Of a stretch of 25,437 nucleotides of DNA, positions 1 through 6,866 are shown piece after piece. This stretch comes from Anaerolineaceae bacterium (GTDB lineage Bacteria > Chloroflexota > Anaerolineae > Anaerolineales > Anaerolineaceae): assembly GCA_021107195.1 (NCBI GenBank), contig JAIOTF010000331.1, positions 1 to 25,437 of the forward strand, in the 5' to 3' direction. Under the pieces are notes generated by a model. That model saw only the letters and a program-made list of their open reading frames with translations, was not told the DNA's origin and did not search any database. The position numbers were made by a program, and so were the translations under genes. Numbering within the stretch: the first letter of the stretch is position 1; every line of letters starts with the position of its first letter.

Positions 1-429
1 AAAGATTTGAACGTCAAAGAATCCTGCTTGCGTGAACACATCCTTCCAATTTTGTGAAAGGCGCCACAACTCGCGCGCCCCTAAAGCAGTCAAACAAGCT
101 TCTTGCAAACTGGAAACCTGCCGGCCAGACTCACAAATCGACTTAAAAAGTCCGCTTGCCCTTTTTTGCAAACCATCATCAATTAAAAATTGAGCTCTTT
201 CCCGCAGCGGTGAGTAATACTCCTCGTGGCCTAATGAGATCAAAGCAAGCCGCGACGGAGTAAGATCATCACGATTTTTTACCTCTGCATCAATAAACAC
301 ATTCAATAATTCTTTTTCCTGCACATTTTGCCACACCAAGGGGTCTTGCCTCAATGCAGACAATATACTGGAAGCGTCTTCTGGTGAAAACGTTATGCGC
401 AGAAATGAATACAACTCGGAATTATTCAT
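1..429 (-). CDS. Unrecognised protein, N-terminal 143 residues (runs off the window)
   Basis: An open frame of 143 codons runs from an ATG at 427-429 to the left edge without a stop, so the C-terminus is missing. The start follows a purine-rich GGGGAG about 12 nt upstream. It begins MNNSELYSFLRITFSPEDAS and is predicted mostly helical and soluble, with no signal peptide or membrane segment. It has heptad-like Leu/Ala spacing that might be a helical repeat, but I recognise no family. It lies 38 bp after the 104-aa membrane protein on the same strand. It should therefore be co-transcribed from the sigma-54 promoter at 825-843, making it a likely output gene of the sigma-54 circuit. Function unknown. 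Confidence 0.75.
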   Translation of the reverse strand, partial: MNNSELYSFLRITFSPEDASSILSALRQDPLVWQNVQEKELLNVFIDAEVKNRDDLTPSRLALISLGHEEYYSPLRERAQFLIDDGLQKRASGLFKSICESGRQVSSLQEACLTALGARELWRLSQNWKDVFTQAGFFDVQIF

Positions 430-467
430 CGATTATTCCATCTCCCCAAACAGCTCAATCTCATAAA

Positions 468-782
468 CTACATCAGTTGGATTGCAAGATAATATGCCAC
501 AATAATCAAAACAAACCCGATTAAAAACAGGAATATCCCGATCCCCGCAGCAGTTTTCACCAATTGATTCAATGCATCAATCAGTTTGGAAGCATTACCC
601 ACCAAACCGGTAATTTCTTCTGCTATCCCTTTCTGGGCCAACTGCGTTGTCTGTTGTGCAATCACTTTCAAATCCCCCCAAATCAATTTGGTAATCAACG
701 TGAATAACCCCGCCATCATCGACACTGTTCCCAGGACAAAGAGACTCACCGCCATCGCAAAAATCAAATTTGGAATATTCAT
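468..782 (-). CDS. Small two-helix membrane protein, sigma-54-controlled
   Basis: A 104-aa protein with a hydrophobic helix at about residues 6-34, a polar amphipathic middle (about 35-75, rich in Gln, Ala and Leu) and a second strong membrane helix at about 78-102. It looks like a helical hairpin in the membrane with the middle region as a loop or coiled coil. I do not recognise the family. Translation starts at ATG 780-782 after a perfect AGGAGG at 796-801. The spacing of 13 nt is long. A 3-codon frame (ATGGTTGATTAA) sits between SD and start, ending 1 nt before the ATG. A sigma-54 -24/-12 promoter lies directly upstream at 825-843. The upstream gene is the sigma-54 activator and the downstream gene is the unknown partial protein. 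Role is inferred only as an output of the circuit. Confidence 0.82.
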   Translation of the reverse strand: MNIPNLIFAMAVSLFVLGTVSMMAGLFTLITKLIWGDLKVIAQQTTQLAQKGIAEEITGLVGNASKLIDALNQLVKTAAGIGIFLFLIGFVLIIVAYYLAIQLM

Positions 783-799
783 TTAATCAACCATGCCTC

Positions 800-816
800 C
801 TGAATAGTGAATTCAG
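800..816 (-). promoter_or_regulatory. 5' leader hairpin overlapping the SD of the 104-aa membrane gene
   Basis: CTGAAT and ATTCAG form a 6-bp stem with a 5-nt loop. Counting 12 nt from the C of the -12 element puts the transcription start at 816, the first base of the stem. The last two stem bases belong to the AGGAGG Shine-Dalgarno at 796-801. The mRNA would thus begin with a hairpin that could protect the 5' end or influence ribosome access. This is structural inference from sequence only. Confidence 0.4.
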
Positions 817-824
817 AAGACATG

Positions 825-843
825 GTTGCAATTACTATGCCAG
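825..843 (-). promoter_or_regulatory. Sigma-54 (-24/-12) promoter of the small membrane gene
   Basis: Read on the minus strand, this is C-TGGCAT-AGTAA-TTGCA-AC. GG and GC are separated exactly as in the sigma-54 consensus TGGCAC-N5-TTGCW. The site starts 6 bp after the stop codon of the activator gene and lies about 45 nt upstream of the start codon at 782. It shares 14 fixed positions with the promoter before rpoN (5413-5431). Predicted start of transcription is near 816. Confidence 0.82.
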
Positions 844-849
844 ATGCTT

Positions 850-2022
850 TTAACTCGTATGAATAATGTCAGAAGGTAAGTGTACTAGATCTACAACTGC
901 ATCATCACAAAACAGGAGTGCCCGCTCAATCGCATTACTCAACTCGCGAATATTACCCGGCCATTTGTATTTCACCAAAGCTTCAAGCCCGCGCTGTGAA
1001 ATATCGGTTACATTCGCCCCCAACCGAAGATTAATTCTGCGTACAAAAAAACCGGCCAGCTCAGGAATATCCTGGCTGCGCTCACGTAACGGTGGAAGGT
1101 GAAGATTCACAACCTTTAACCGATAATAAAGATCCTCTCGAAATTCGTTCTCTTTGATTAAAGTAGGCAAATCACGATTAGAAGCTGCCAGGATCTGCAC
1201 GTCTACTTTGATCATTTTTATTCCCCCAACCCGTCGAAATGCACGCTCTTCAATAGCACGCAACAGTTTTGCCTGCATATCCAATGACATAGAGGAAATC
1301 TCATCGAGGAAAAGTATCCCCCCATCCGCTACCTCCATCAAACCCAGCTTCCGACGATCGGCTCCCGTAAATGCGCCAGCTTCATATCCAAACAACTCCG
1401 ATTCAAGCATAGTCGGTTGAATCGCCGCACAATTTATTGGTATAAAGGGCTTTTCTGCTCTTGGCCCTGATTTGTGAATATAATTTGCCAAAACCTCTTT
1501 TCCTGTACCGGTTTCTCCTGTGATCAACACTGATACTGATGCTTCAGCCGCCCGTCTGGCCTGATCAACAACAGACTTCATCCCCTGGCTCTTACCAATA
1601 ATAAAATGCAAATCCTTTTGTTGGGATTGCCGCAGATGAGTCAATTCCCTTCGCATCGACACCGCTTCGCATGCTCGATCCAGAGATTTCTCCAAACGAG
1701 AAAATTCAATGGGCTTGGTCAAAAAATCATGCGCACCATTCTTCATCGCTTCAACAGCCATTTCAATATCGCCATATGCGGTGATCATGATCACCGGCGG
1801 TCGCAGCATCATTCGTTCTGTTTCATACAGCAAGCTCGGCCCATAGCCATCCGGGAGTTGCACATCCAGAAGTACAATATCTGCATCAGCCCGATCCAGG
1901 CTCTCGCGCGCTTCTGCTAAATTTGCTGCGCCTGTCACATCGTATCCTTTGCCTAGCAAAAATTCACCTATATTCTGGCGCGCATTCTCTTCGTCATCCA
2001 CAATTAATATCGTATAACTCAT
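850..2022 (-). CDS. Sigma-54-dependent response regulator lacking a DNA-binding domain
   Basis: A 390-aa NtrC-type activator. The receiver domain (about 1-120) has D9/D10, phospho-acceptor D53, T81 and K103. The AAA+ domain (about 140-375) has Walker A GETGTGKE at 169-176, the sigma-54-contacting GAFTGA loop at 216-221, Walker B ILFLDE at 236-241 and the FREDLYYRL arginine-finger region at 295-303. The protein ends about 20 residues after the WPGNIREL lid segment. The C-terminal Fis-type HTH of family members (usually 440-480 aa) is absent. The next 60 bp hold a promoter rather than an HTH remnant, so this looks like natural architecture. Known relatives without a DNA-binding domain include H. 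pylori FlgR and chlamydial CtcC, which act from solution. The start overlaps the kinase stop by 4 nt (ATGA). It is expected to receive phosphate from that kinase and open RpoN holoenzyme. Confidence 0.95.
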   Translation of the reverse strand: MSYTILIVDDEENARQNIGEFLLGKGYDVTGAANLAEARESLDRADADIVLLDVQLPDGYGPSLLYETERMMLRPPVIMITAYGDIEMAVEAMKNGAHDFLTKPIEFSRLEKSLDRACEAVSMRRELTHLRQSQQKDLHFIIGKSQGMKSVVDQARRAAEASVSVLITGETGTGKEVLANYIHKSGPRAEKPFIPINCAAIQPTMLESELFGYEAGAFTGADRRKLGLMEVADGGILFLDEISSMSLDMQAKLLRAIEERAFRRVGGIKMIKVDVQILAASNRDLPTLIKENEFREDLYYRLKVVNLHLPPLRERSQDIPELAGFFVRRINLRLGANVTDISQRGLEALVKYKWPGNIRELSNAIERALLFCDDAVVDLVHLPSDIIHTS

Positions 2023-3962
2023 GATCTTTCTCCATCAATTGCAACCGGCAGCTCAACGTGAAAAACAGTCCCTCCCGGGAAACTGTTTGCGTAAATTGCG
2101 CCGCAGTGCGTTGTTACAATCTGCTTTGTAATAGCCAAACCTAAACCAGTGCCTCGCGGTTTATTGGACACAAATGGTTCAAAGATGCGGTCTTTCAACC
2201 CCTCGGGAATACCAGGACCATCATCCGCAATCGTAACCTCTATTTGCGGCTGTTGATTCGACACCTCCTTCAATCCCGCTCGCACAGAAAGGGTACCTCC
2301 CTTTTCACGCATCACATCAACCGCATTGCTGATCAAATTTGTGAAGACCCGCTCTAATGAACGCTCATCCCCATTGATCAAAGGTAAATTTTCGTCTGCC
2401 TTAAAATACATATCAATATTAACACGCATCATCCTCGGATGCCAACGATTCAAGACGCGCTGCACCAAATCAGGGACATTTACTGCTTGGAATTTATGCT
2501 CAATTGGTCTGGAAAAAGCGAGTACCGACTCCATCAATTCGTTCAACCGTGTGCAATCACTCTGCGCTCGCTCGATCAAATCCAAATTTGCAGATTCCCC
2601 CTCCATCTTGCTCGCTAATAGCTGTAATCCCGTCGAGATATTATTGATCGGGTTACGCACCTCATGAGCAAATACTGCTGTAAATTCTCCCAGCATGGCA
2701 TGGTTTTCCAATTGCTCTGTCCGAAGACGGTTTTTTTCTTCCTCGCTTACATCAGTGATCAGCACCAAAACCGCCTTTGCCTGACCATTCTCCACTACTG
2801 GAGCCACCTGGATTTGGACAGGAAAAGCCGAACCATCTCTTCGATGCAAAGAGACCTTTGCAATAGTGTGACTTTTCAGACTTTGGGTTGCATCTTCCAG
2901 GGTTCGGATCAGGCCCGTTGACCCAATCAAAACATTCTCCACCTCTTCCCCAAACACTTCACTGCTGGCATAACCCAACAGAGCTTCGGCAACAGAATTG
3001 ATTTGAATCACCTTTAGGCTTGGGGAAAGAACAACAACACTCTCCTCAGTATGCTCAAGAACGTTGTTCAAAACAGATAAAGAAAATTCCTTCCTCTGAT
3101 TCTCGGAGGACAAATTTTCAATTAATGCCAGTTTCTGAAGCTGGTCGCCTATATAAAAATGAAAGAATTCTAATATCTTTTCTATCTCAGGAATAGGTTC
3201 CTTTGTAGCATCCCCAACAACCAAAAGGCCAAACGCTGCCTGCTTCTGTCCAATCGGCACAGATGCTACATACTTCAATCCAGCAATCCTTCCAAGACGA
3301 TGCAGTTCTGTGAACACTCTTCTTCCTGGCTTCCAGATCACCATCTCAGATAGGCGGATTATATCTGCTGACGATAGAACCGGTGGAAAAATTTCTTCTA
3401 AATCTGTCGTTGCCACACGCAATGCTTGTGGCTTTGTGCTGTCAACCCGATAGATATAAATCAAATTCGTCCCGAAAAGCTTGGAAACCGCATTAAAAAC
3501 CAGATCATACAATTTCTCTTCGTCAACAACATCACCCTGCTTGACCAGATCCAGCAATAACTCCATTTGGGCTTCAGGACGCTGAAATGAACACGGAGTA
3601 TGGGTATCAGACTCAATTCTCAATAAGATCCAATTTGCAGCATCGTCAAGAAAAACGGGCTCAATTTGTACTTGCTTTGGCGCTGTATGCCTTCTTACCA
3701 ACTGCGAACTGAATTTTTGTCCAACTTCAAGGCGGTTCAGATCACAACCAGGTAAAAAATCCAAATATGACCTGCCTGCAATCTCCTTCAGTGTGAATGC
3801 AGTTACTTCCAGGAACTTGCTGTTGGCAAAAGAAATCTCTTGATTTGTTCGGTTAAGTAATAGCGCTGCTTCAGGTATCAAATTGAAAACAGCGCTGATT
3901 TCAGGCCAGGTTGGATTTTTCCCGAACAAATAGTCGGGCAGGTTAAATATTTTTTGCATCAT
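2019..3962 (-). CDS. Soluble PAS-GAF-PAS sensor histidine kinase (NtrB/AtoS-like)
   Basis: A 647-aa kinase with no membrane helix, so it senses a cytoplasmic signal. In order: PAS-like (about 20-75), GAF-like (about 145-280), second PAS (about 297-405), HisKA with H433 in HEVRNP, and HATPase_c with N-box N546, G1 DDGPGIP at 580-586 and G2 GTGLGLA at 604-610. The HEVRNP box is typical of kinases paired with NtrC-family regulators, matching the next gene. It overlaps both neighbours by 4 nt (the rpoN stop at 3959-3961 within ATGA, and the regulator start at 2022), indicating translational coupling. Two ATGs in tandem (3960-3962, 3957-3959) could both serve as start. The ligand of the PAS/GAF domains cannot be told from sequence. 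Confidence 0.93.
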   Translation of the reverse strand: MMQKIFNLPDYLFGKNPTWPEISAVFNLIPEAALLLNRTNQEISFANSKFLEVTAFTLKEIAGRSYLDFLPGCDLNRLEVGQKFSSQLVRRHTAPKQVQIEPVFLDDAANWILLRIESDTHTPCSFQRPEAQMELLLDLVKQGDVVDEEKLYDLVFNAVSKLFGTNLIYIYRVDSTKPQALRVATTDLEEIFPPVLSSADIIRLSEMVIWKPGRRVFTELHRLGRIAGLKYVASVPIGQKQAAFGLLVVGDATKEPIPEIEKILEFFHFYIGDQLQKLALIENLSSENQRKEFSLSVLNNVLEHTEESVVVLSPSLKVIQINSVAEALLGYASSEVFGEEVENVLIGSTGLIRTLEDATQSLKSHTIAKVSLHRRDGSAFPVQIQVAPVVENGQAKAVLVLITDVSEEEKNRLRTEQLENHAMLGEFTAVFAHEVRNPINNISTGLQLLASKMEGESANLDLIERAQSDCTRLNELMESVLAFSRPIEHKFQAVNVPDLVQRVLNRWHPRMMRVNIDMYFKADENLPLINGDERSLERVFTNLISNAVDVMREKGGTLSVRAGLKEVSNQQPQIEVTIADDGPGIPEGLKDRIFEPFVSNKPRGTGLGLAITKQIVTTHCGAIYANSFPGGTVFHVELPVAIDGERS

Positions 3963-5368
3963 ACCGGATAGCTGACCGTATTTCTAAGGTGAGCTGGCAA
4001 GATTCCCTCCATTGCCCTGTATTTTGCGACTGTCCTCCGAGCAACCTGAAAACCTTCTTTGGCCATCAACTTTGCCAGCTCCGAATCACTCATTGGTTTG
4101 CTCTCTTCAGAAATTAACTCACAGAGAACTGTTCTGGCATTCAAGCTCCGATCAAAAAACGATGACAACGGAACAATCCGCCCATTTGGTAATTGTACCG
4201 TCTTACTGGAAACTGCGCGCGAAATAGTTGATTCATGCACCTCCAGCTTGACCGCAATCTCCGCTCGGGTCAACTGCCTCAAGTAACGTTCTCCCTGTAC
4301 AATTGCAACCCTTTGAATTGACACCACTCTTTGCATTAACCGCTGCATAGTATGGTTGCGTTGTTGAATACACTTCACCAGAAGGGAAGCTTTTTCAAGA
4401 TCGCTGCGCCACGCATCCTTTTTTTTCGGTTCAACCTGTCGAATCGCCTGCCGGAAAAGCGGGTTAACACGCAGGGTGCCATAAACCGGCATGATGATTT
4501 CGACAACCAAAGGATTATTCACATCATTGTTCAAATAATTGATGATGATATCGGGCTGCCGATAAACCTGGACAGCAGTGCGTGAAGGCAACCTTACATC
4601 ACCCCAATGAGAACGAGATGGAAAAGGATTCAGATTTTCACTGATAAACCGGACAGCCTCTTGAATTTTGCGGGTAGAAGCATTCAATTGATGCGCCAAT
4701 TCTGTCAATTGATGGCGGCTCAATTTATCCATCCCGTTCATGATGATTTCCACTGTGAAATCCGGAATATACTTGTTTTCTGCAAGAAGCTCAATTTGTA
4801 CAAGCAATGCCTCCTGAGGCGACCTTGACCCCACGCCTACAGGATTTGCACGTTTAATGATCGACAATACATTTTCAACGCGTGATGGAAGCACATGAAA
4901 ATAGCGCACAGTCTCATCAATACCAACTGAAAGAAGACCATCGTTGTCCAAACGTGTCAGCAAAAAAGCAGCAATCGGTCTGTCTTCCTCTGCAAGCTCT
5001 GGCGCAATTTGTCGGAAAACATACGTTGGCAAGTCTGCGCCCATCGCTGGCTGATCGATTTCTGGCGCATTATCTTCATAACGATCTGATCGTGGGGTAA
5101 AATCTTCGCGTGGCGAAATAAATACAATCGGCTCCTCAGAATCATCTGATTTCGGACAACTGCACATTGGGCAACTGCCATGCGGAGGTAAAAGCCGGTT
5201 ACAGGTCGGACAACGGCGCTCTTCAACCATCTCTAATGCTGGATTGGTTGACAGTTCTGCCTCAATCTCCTGCCTCAGTTCATCAGCAGTCATACTTAAT
5301 AAAGTCATCGTCTGCGCCAGATGAGCAGTAGTTAATGGACGAAGTGCATGCGATTGAATTTGAAACAT
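3959..5368 (-). CDS. rpoN: RNA polymerase sigma-54 factor with a Cys-rich (zinc-ribbon-like) insert
   Basis: A 469-aa sigma-54. Region I (about 1-48) has the hydrophobic/Gln pattern that contacts activator and -12 DNA. Core-binding follows from about 112 (LPTYVFRQI) with NPVGVGSRSPQEAL near 176-188. The HTH contains HESTISR at 378-384, and the RpoN box ARRTVAKYR is at 443-451. Between Region I and the core sits C53-x2-C56-x9-C66-x2-C69-x-C71, a potential metal site not in textbook RpoN, followed by an acidic Region II-like stretch. I chose ATG 5366-5368: it has AAGGGG about 7 nt upstream and starts directly in Region I. The frame is open further up to 5452, but that start would lie upstream of the predicted transcription start near 5404. 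First gene of the rpoN-kinase-regulator operon. Confidence 0.95.
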   Translation of the reverse strand: MFQIQSHALRPLTTAHLAQTMTLLSMTADELRQEIEAELSTNPALEMVEERRCPTCNRLLPPHGSCPMCSCPKSDDSEEPIVFISPREDFTPRSDRYEDNAPEIDQPAMGADLPTYVFRQIAPELAEEDRPIAAFLLTRLDNDGLLSVGIDETVRYFHVLPSRVENVLSIIKRANPVGVGSRSPQEALLVQIELLAENKYIPDFTVEIIMNGMDKLSRHQLTELAHQLNASTRKIQEAVRFISENLNPFPSRSHWGDVRLPSRTAVQVYRQPDIIINYLNNDVNNPLVVEIIMPVYGTLRVNPLFRQAIRQVEPKKKDAWRSDLEKASLLVKCIQQRNHTMQRLMQRVVSIQRVAIVQGERYLRQLTRAEIAVKLEVHESTISRAVSSKTVQLPNGRIVPLSSFFDRSLNARTVLCELISEESKPMSDSELAKLMAKEGFQVARRTVAKYRAMEGILPAHLRNTVSYPV

Positions 5369-5412
5369 AACCGTACCCCTTACTTGAATTAGTATATCCT
5401 GTTCGCTTATTT

Positions 5413-5431
5413 GTTGCAAGATGTATGCCAG
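5413..5431 (-). promoter_or_regulatory. Sigma-54 (-24/-12) promoter upstream of rpoN
   Basis: The minus strand reads C-TGGCAT-ACATC-TTGCA-AC, with GG/GC spacing exactly as in sigma-54 promoters. The predicted +1 is about 5404, giving a 36-nt leader to the rpoN ATG at 5368. It shares the pattern CTGGCAT-N5-TTGCAAC with the site at 825-843. It implies that rpoN, the kinase and the activator are expressed by the holoenzyme they control (positive autoregulation). Confidence 0.82.
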
Positions 5432-5442
5432 GCAAATCAATC

Positions 5443-5471
5443 TTAAAAACACAAGTCACAAGTGGTAGAAT
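5443..5471 (+). promoter_or_regulatory. Housekeeping (sigma-70-type) promoter for trmFO
   Basis: TTAAAA (5443-5448), a 17-bp spacer, then TAGAAT (5466-5471) preceded by an extended -10 TGg. Start of transcription would be near 5478. It lies back to back with the sigma-54 promoter of rpoN; the two core elements do not overlap. Confidence 0.6.
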
Positions 5472-5504
5472 CAACTCAATCCACGCCACCACCCAGGAAT
5501 GTCT

Positions 5505-6866
5505 ATGCAAGAAACCATAAAAATCATCGGTGCAGGCTTGGCTGGCTGCGAAGCCGCCTGGCAAGCAGCCCAAAACGGATTACAGATTGAACTCTATGAA
5601 ATGCGTCCGTTTGTCAAAACCGGGGCTCACCAAACCGATCAACTGGCTGAAATGGTATGCTCCAACTCTTTGGGCTCTAATTTGCCAGACCGCGCTTCTG
5701 GTTTGCTGAAAGAAGAACTGCGCCGTTTAGGATCGTTACTTCTCGCCTGCGCAGAGCAAACATCCGTGCCAGCCGGGGGGGGCCTGGCCGTCGACCGGGA
5801 AGCGTTTTCCAGTCTGGTTACAGAACGCATCGCGTCACACCCGAATATCACCTTGTTTCGGAAAGAAGTACAACAAATTCCGTCAGACGGCCCGGTTATT
5901 ATTGCTTCTGGCCCACTGACTTCTTCATCGCTTTCTGAAGATATTCACAACTGGAGCGGCAAAGACAATCTTTTTTTCTTTGATGCCATTGCTCCGATCA
6001 TCGCCAGTGAATCGATCAATATGGAAATCGCCTTCCGCGCTTCGCGCTATGATCGCGGCGAACAGGAACAGGGTGATTATATAAACGCACCACTGAATAA
6101 AGCTGAATACGATCATTTCATTGAATGTCTCCTCAATGCAGAACGGGCTGTATTGCGGGAATTTGAAGCCGAGCTCCTGGAAGGTGTACGTGCCGGCCCA
6201 GCGGCTTTCTTCGAAGGCTGTCTTCCTGTGGAAATTATTGCCAGCCGGGGCCACGACTCCCTTGCCTATGGCCCCATGCGCCCGGTAGGGTTAAGAGACC
6301 CCCGAACAGGGAATCGCCCCTATGCCGTTTTGCAGCTCCGGCAGGACAACCTGGCCGCCAGTTTATACAATATGGTTGGTTTTCAAACCAATCTGGCTTT
6401 CTCCTCGCAAAGAGAGGTATTCCGCCTGATTCCAGGTTTGGAAAATGCAGAATTTGTGCGCTATGGTCAAATGCACCGCAATACATTCATCGCCTCTCCA
6501 TTGTTATTGCAACCAACGCTGCAATCAAAAGACCAGCCAATGCTGTTTTTCGCTGGACAGATCACCGGGGTAGAAGGCTATATTGGGAATGTTGCCACAG
6601 GGCTTCTGGCCGGATTGAACGTTTCACGCCTGATGATGAATCAAAATCTGTTAGAACTCCCCAAAACTACAATGCTCGGTGCGTTATGCCAATACATTAC
6701 ACACGCAAATATGAAAGACTTTCAACCGATGAAAGCAAATTTCGGCATTGTGCCTGCTCTAGAAAATCGTGTAAAGGGCAAGCGGCAGCGAGCAGCAGCC
6801 TATGCAGAACGCGCCATTGAACACCTGGAAGAATTCATCCAATCCAACGGACTGCGAAATGATTGA
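5505..6866 (+). CDS. trmFO: Methylenetetrahydrofolate--tRNA-(uracil-5-)-methyltransferase
   Basis: A 453-aa FAD/folate enzyme that makes 5-methyluridine at position 54 of the tRNA T-loop, using methylene-THF as carbon donor. The N-terminal FAD-binding IIGAGLAGCEAAW (Rossmann GxGxxG) is followed by the family-specific YEMRP, ELVCSNSL-like (EMVCSNSLGSN) and VPAGGGLAVDR stretches. Near the C-terminus are GQITGVEGYIGN and FQPMKANFGIVP, all typical of TrmFO. Length matches the family (about 435-450 aa). I chose ATG 5505: its AGGA lies 6 nt upstream, while the in-frame ATG at 5499 abuts the same AGGA and would add only two residues. It is transcribed from 5443-5471. Its stop overlaps the start of the M28-like gene. 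Confidence 0.95.
   Translation: MQETIKIIGAGLAGCEAAWQAAQNGLQIELYEMRPFVKTGAHQTDQLAEMVCSNSLGSNLPDRASGLLKEELRRLGSLLLACAEQTSVPAGGGLAVDREAFSSLVTERIASHPNITLFRKEVQQIPSDGPVIIASGPLTSSSLSEDIHNWSGKDNLFFFDAIAPIIASESINMEIAFRASRYDRGEQEQGDYINAPLNKAEYDHFIECLLNAERAVLREFEAELLEGVRAGPAAFFEGCLPVEIIASRGHDSLAYGPMRPVGLRDPRTGNRPYAVLQLRQDNLAASLYNMVGFQTNLAFSSQREVFRLIPGLENAEFVRYGQMHRNTFIASPLLLQPTLQSKDQPMLFFAGQITGVEGYIGNVATGLLAGLNVSRLMMNQNLLELPKTTMLGALCQYITHANMKDFQPMKANFGIVPALENRVKGKRQRAAAYAERAIEHLEEFIQSNGLRND

Noticed and set aside
483..499. Third sigma-54-like site (TGGCAT-N6-TTGCA, minus strand) before the partial gene
   Set aside because: The spacer is 6 instead of 5. Sigma-54 is intolerant of spacing changes, and the site lies inside the 104-aa coding sequence.
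785..849. Lost HTH domain of the response regulator by frameshift
   Set aside because: Only about 65 bp remain before the next gene and they contain a promoter and leader, with no HTH-like reading frame.
5369..5452. N-terminal extension of RpoN by 28 residues
   Set aside because: It lies upstream of the predicted transcription start (5404), lacks an SD and is not like Region I; ATG 5368 has AAGGGG.
6802..6858. Upstream start of the M28-like protein
   Set aside because: It would place 19 polar residues, coded within trmFO, before the signal anchor and has no SD.
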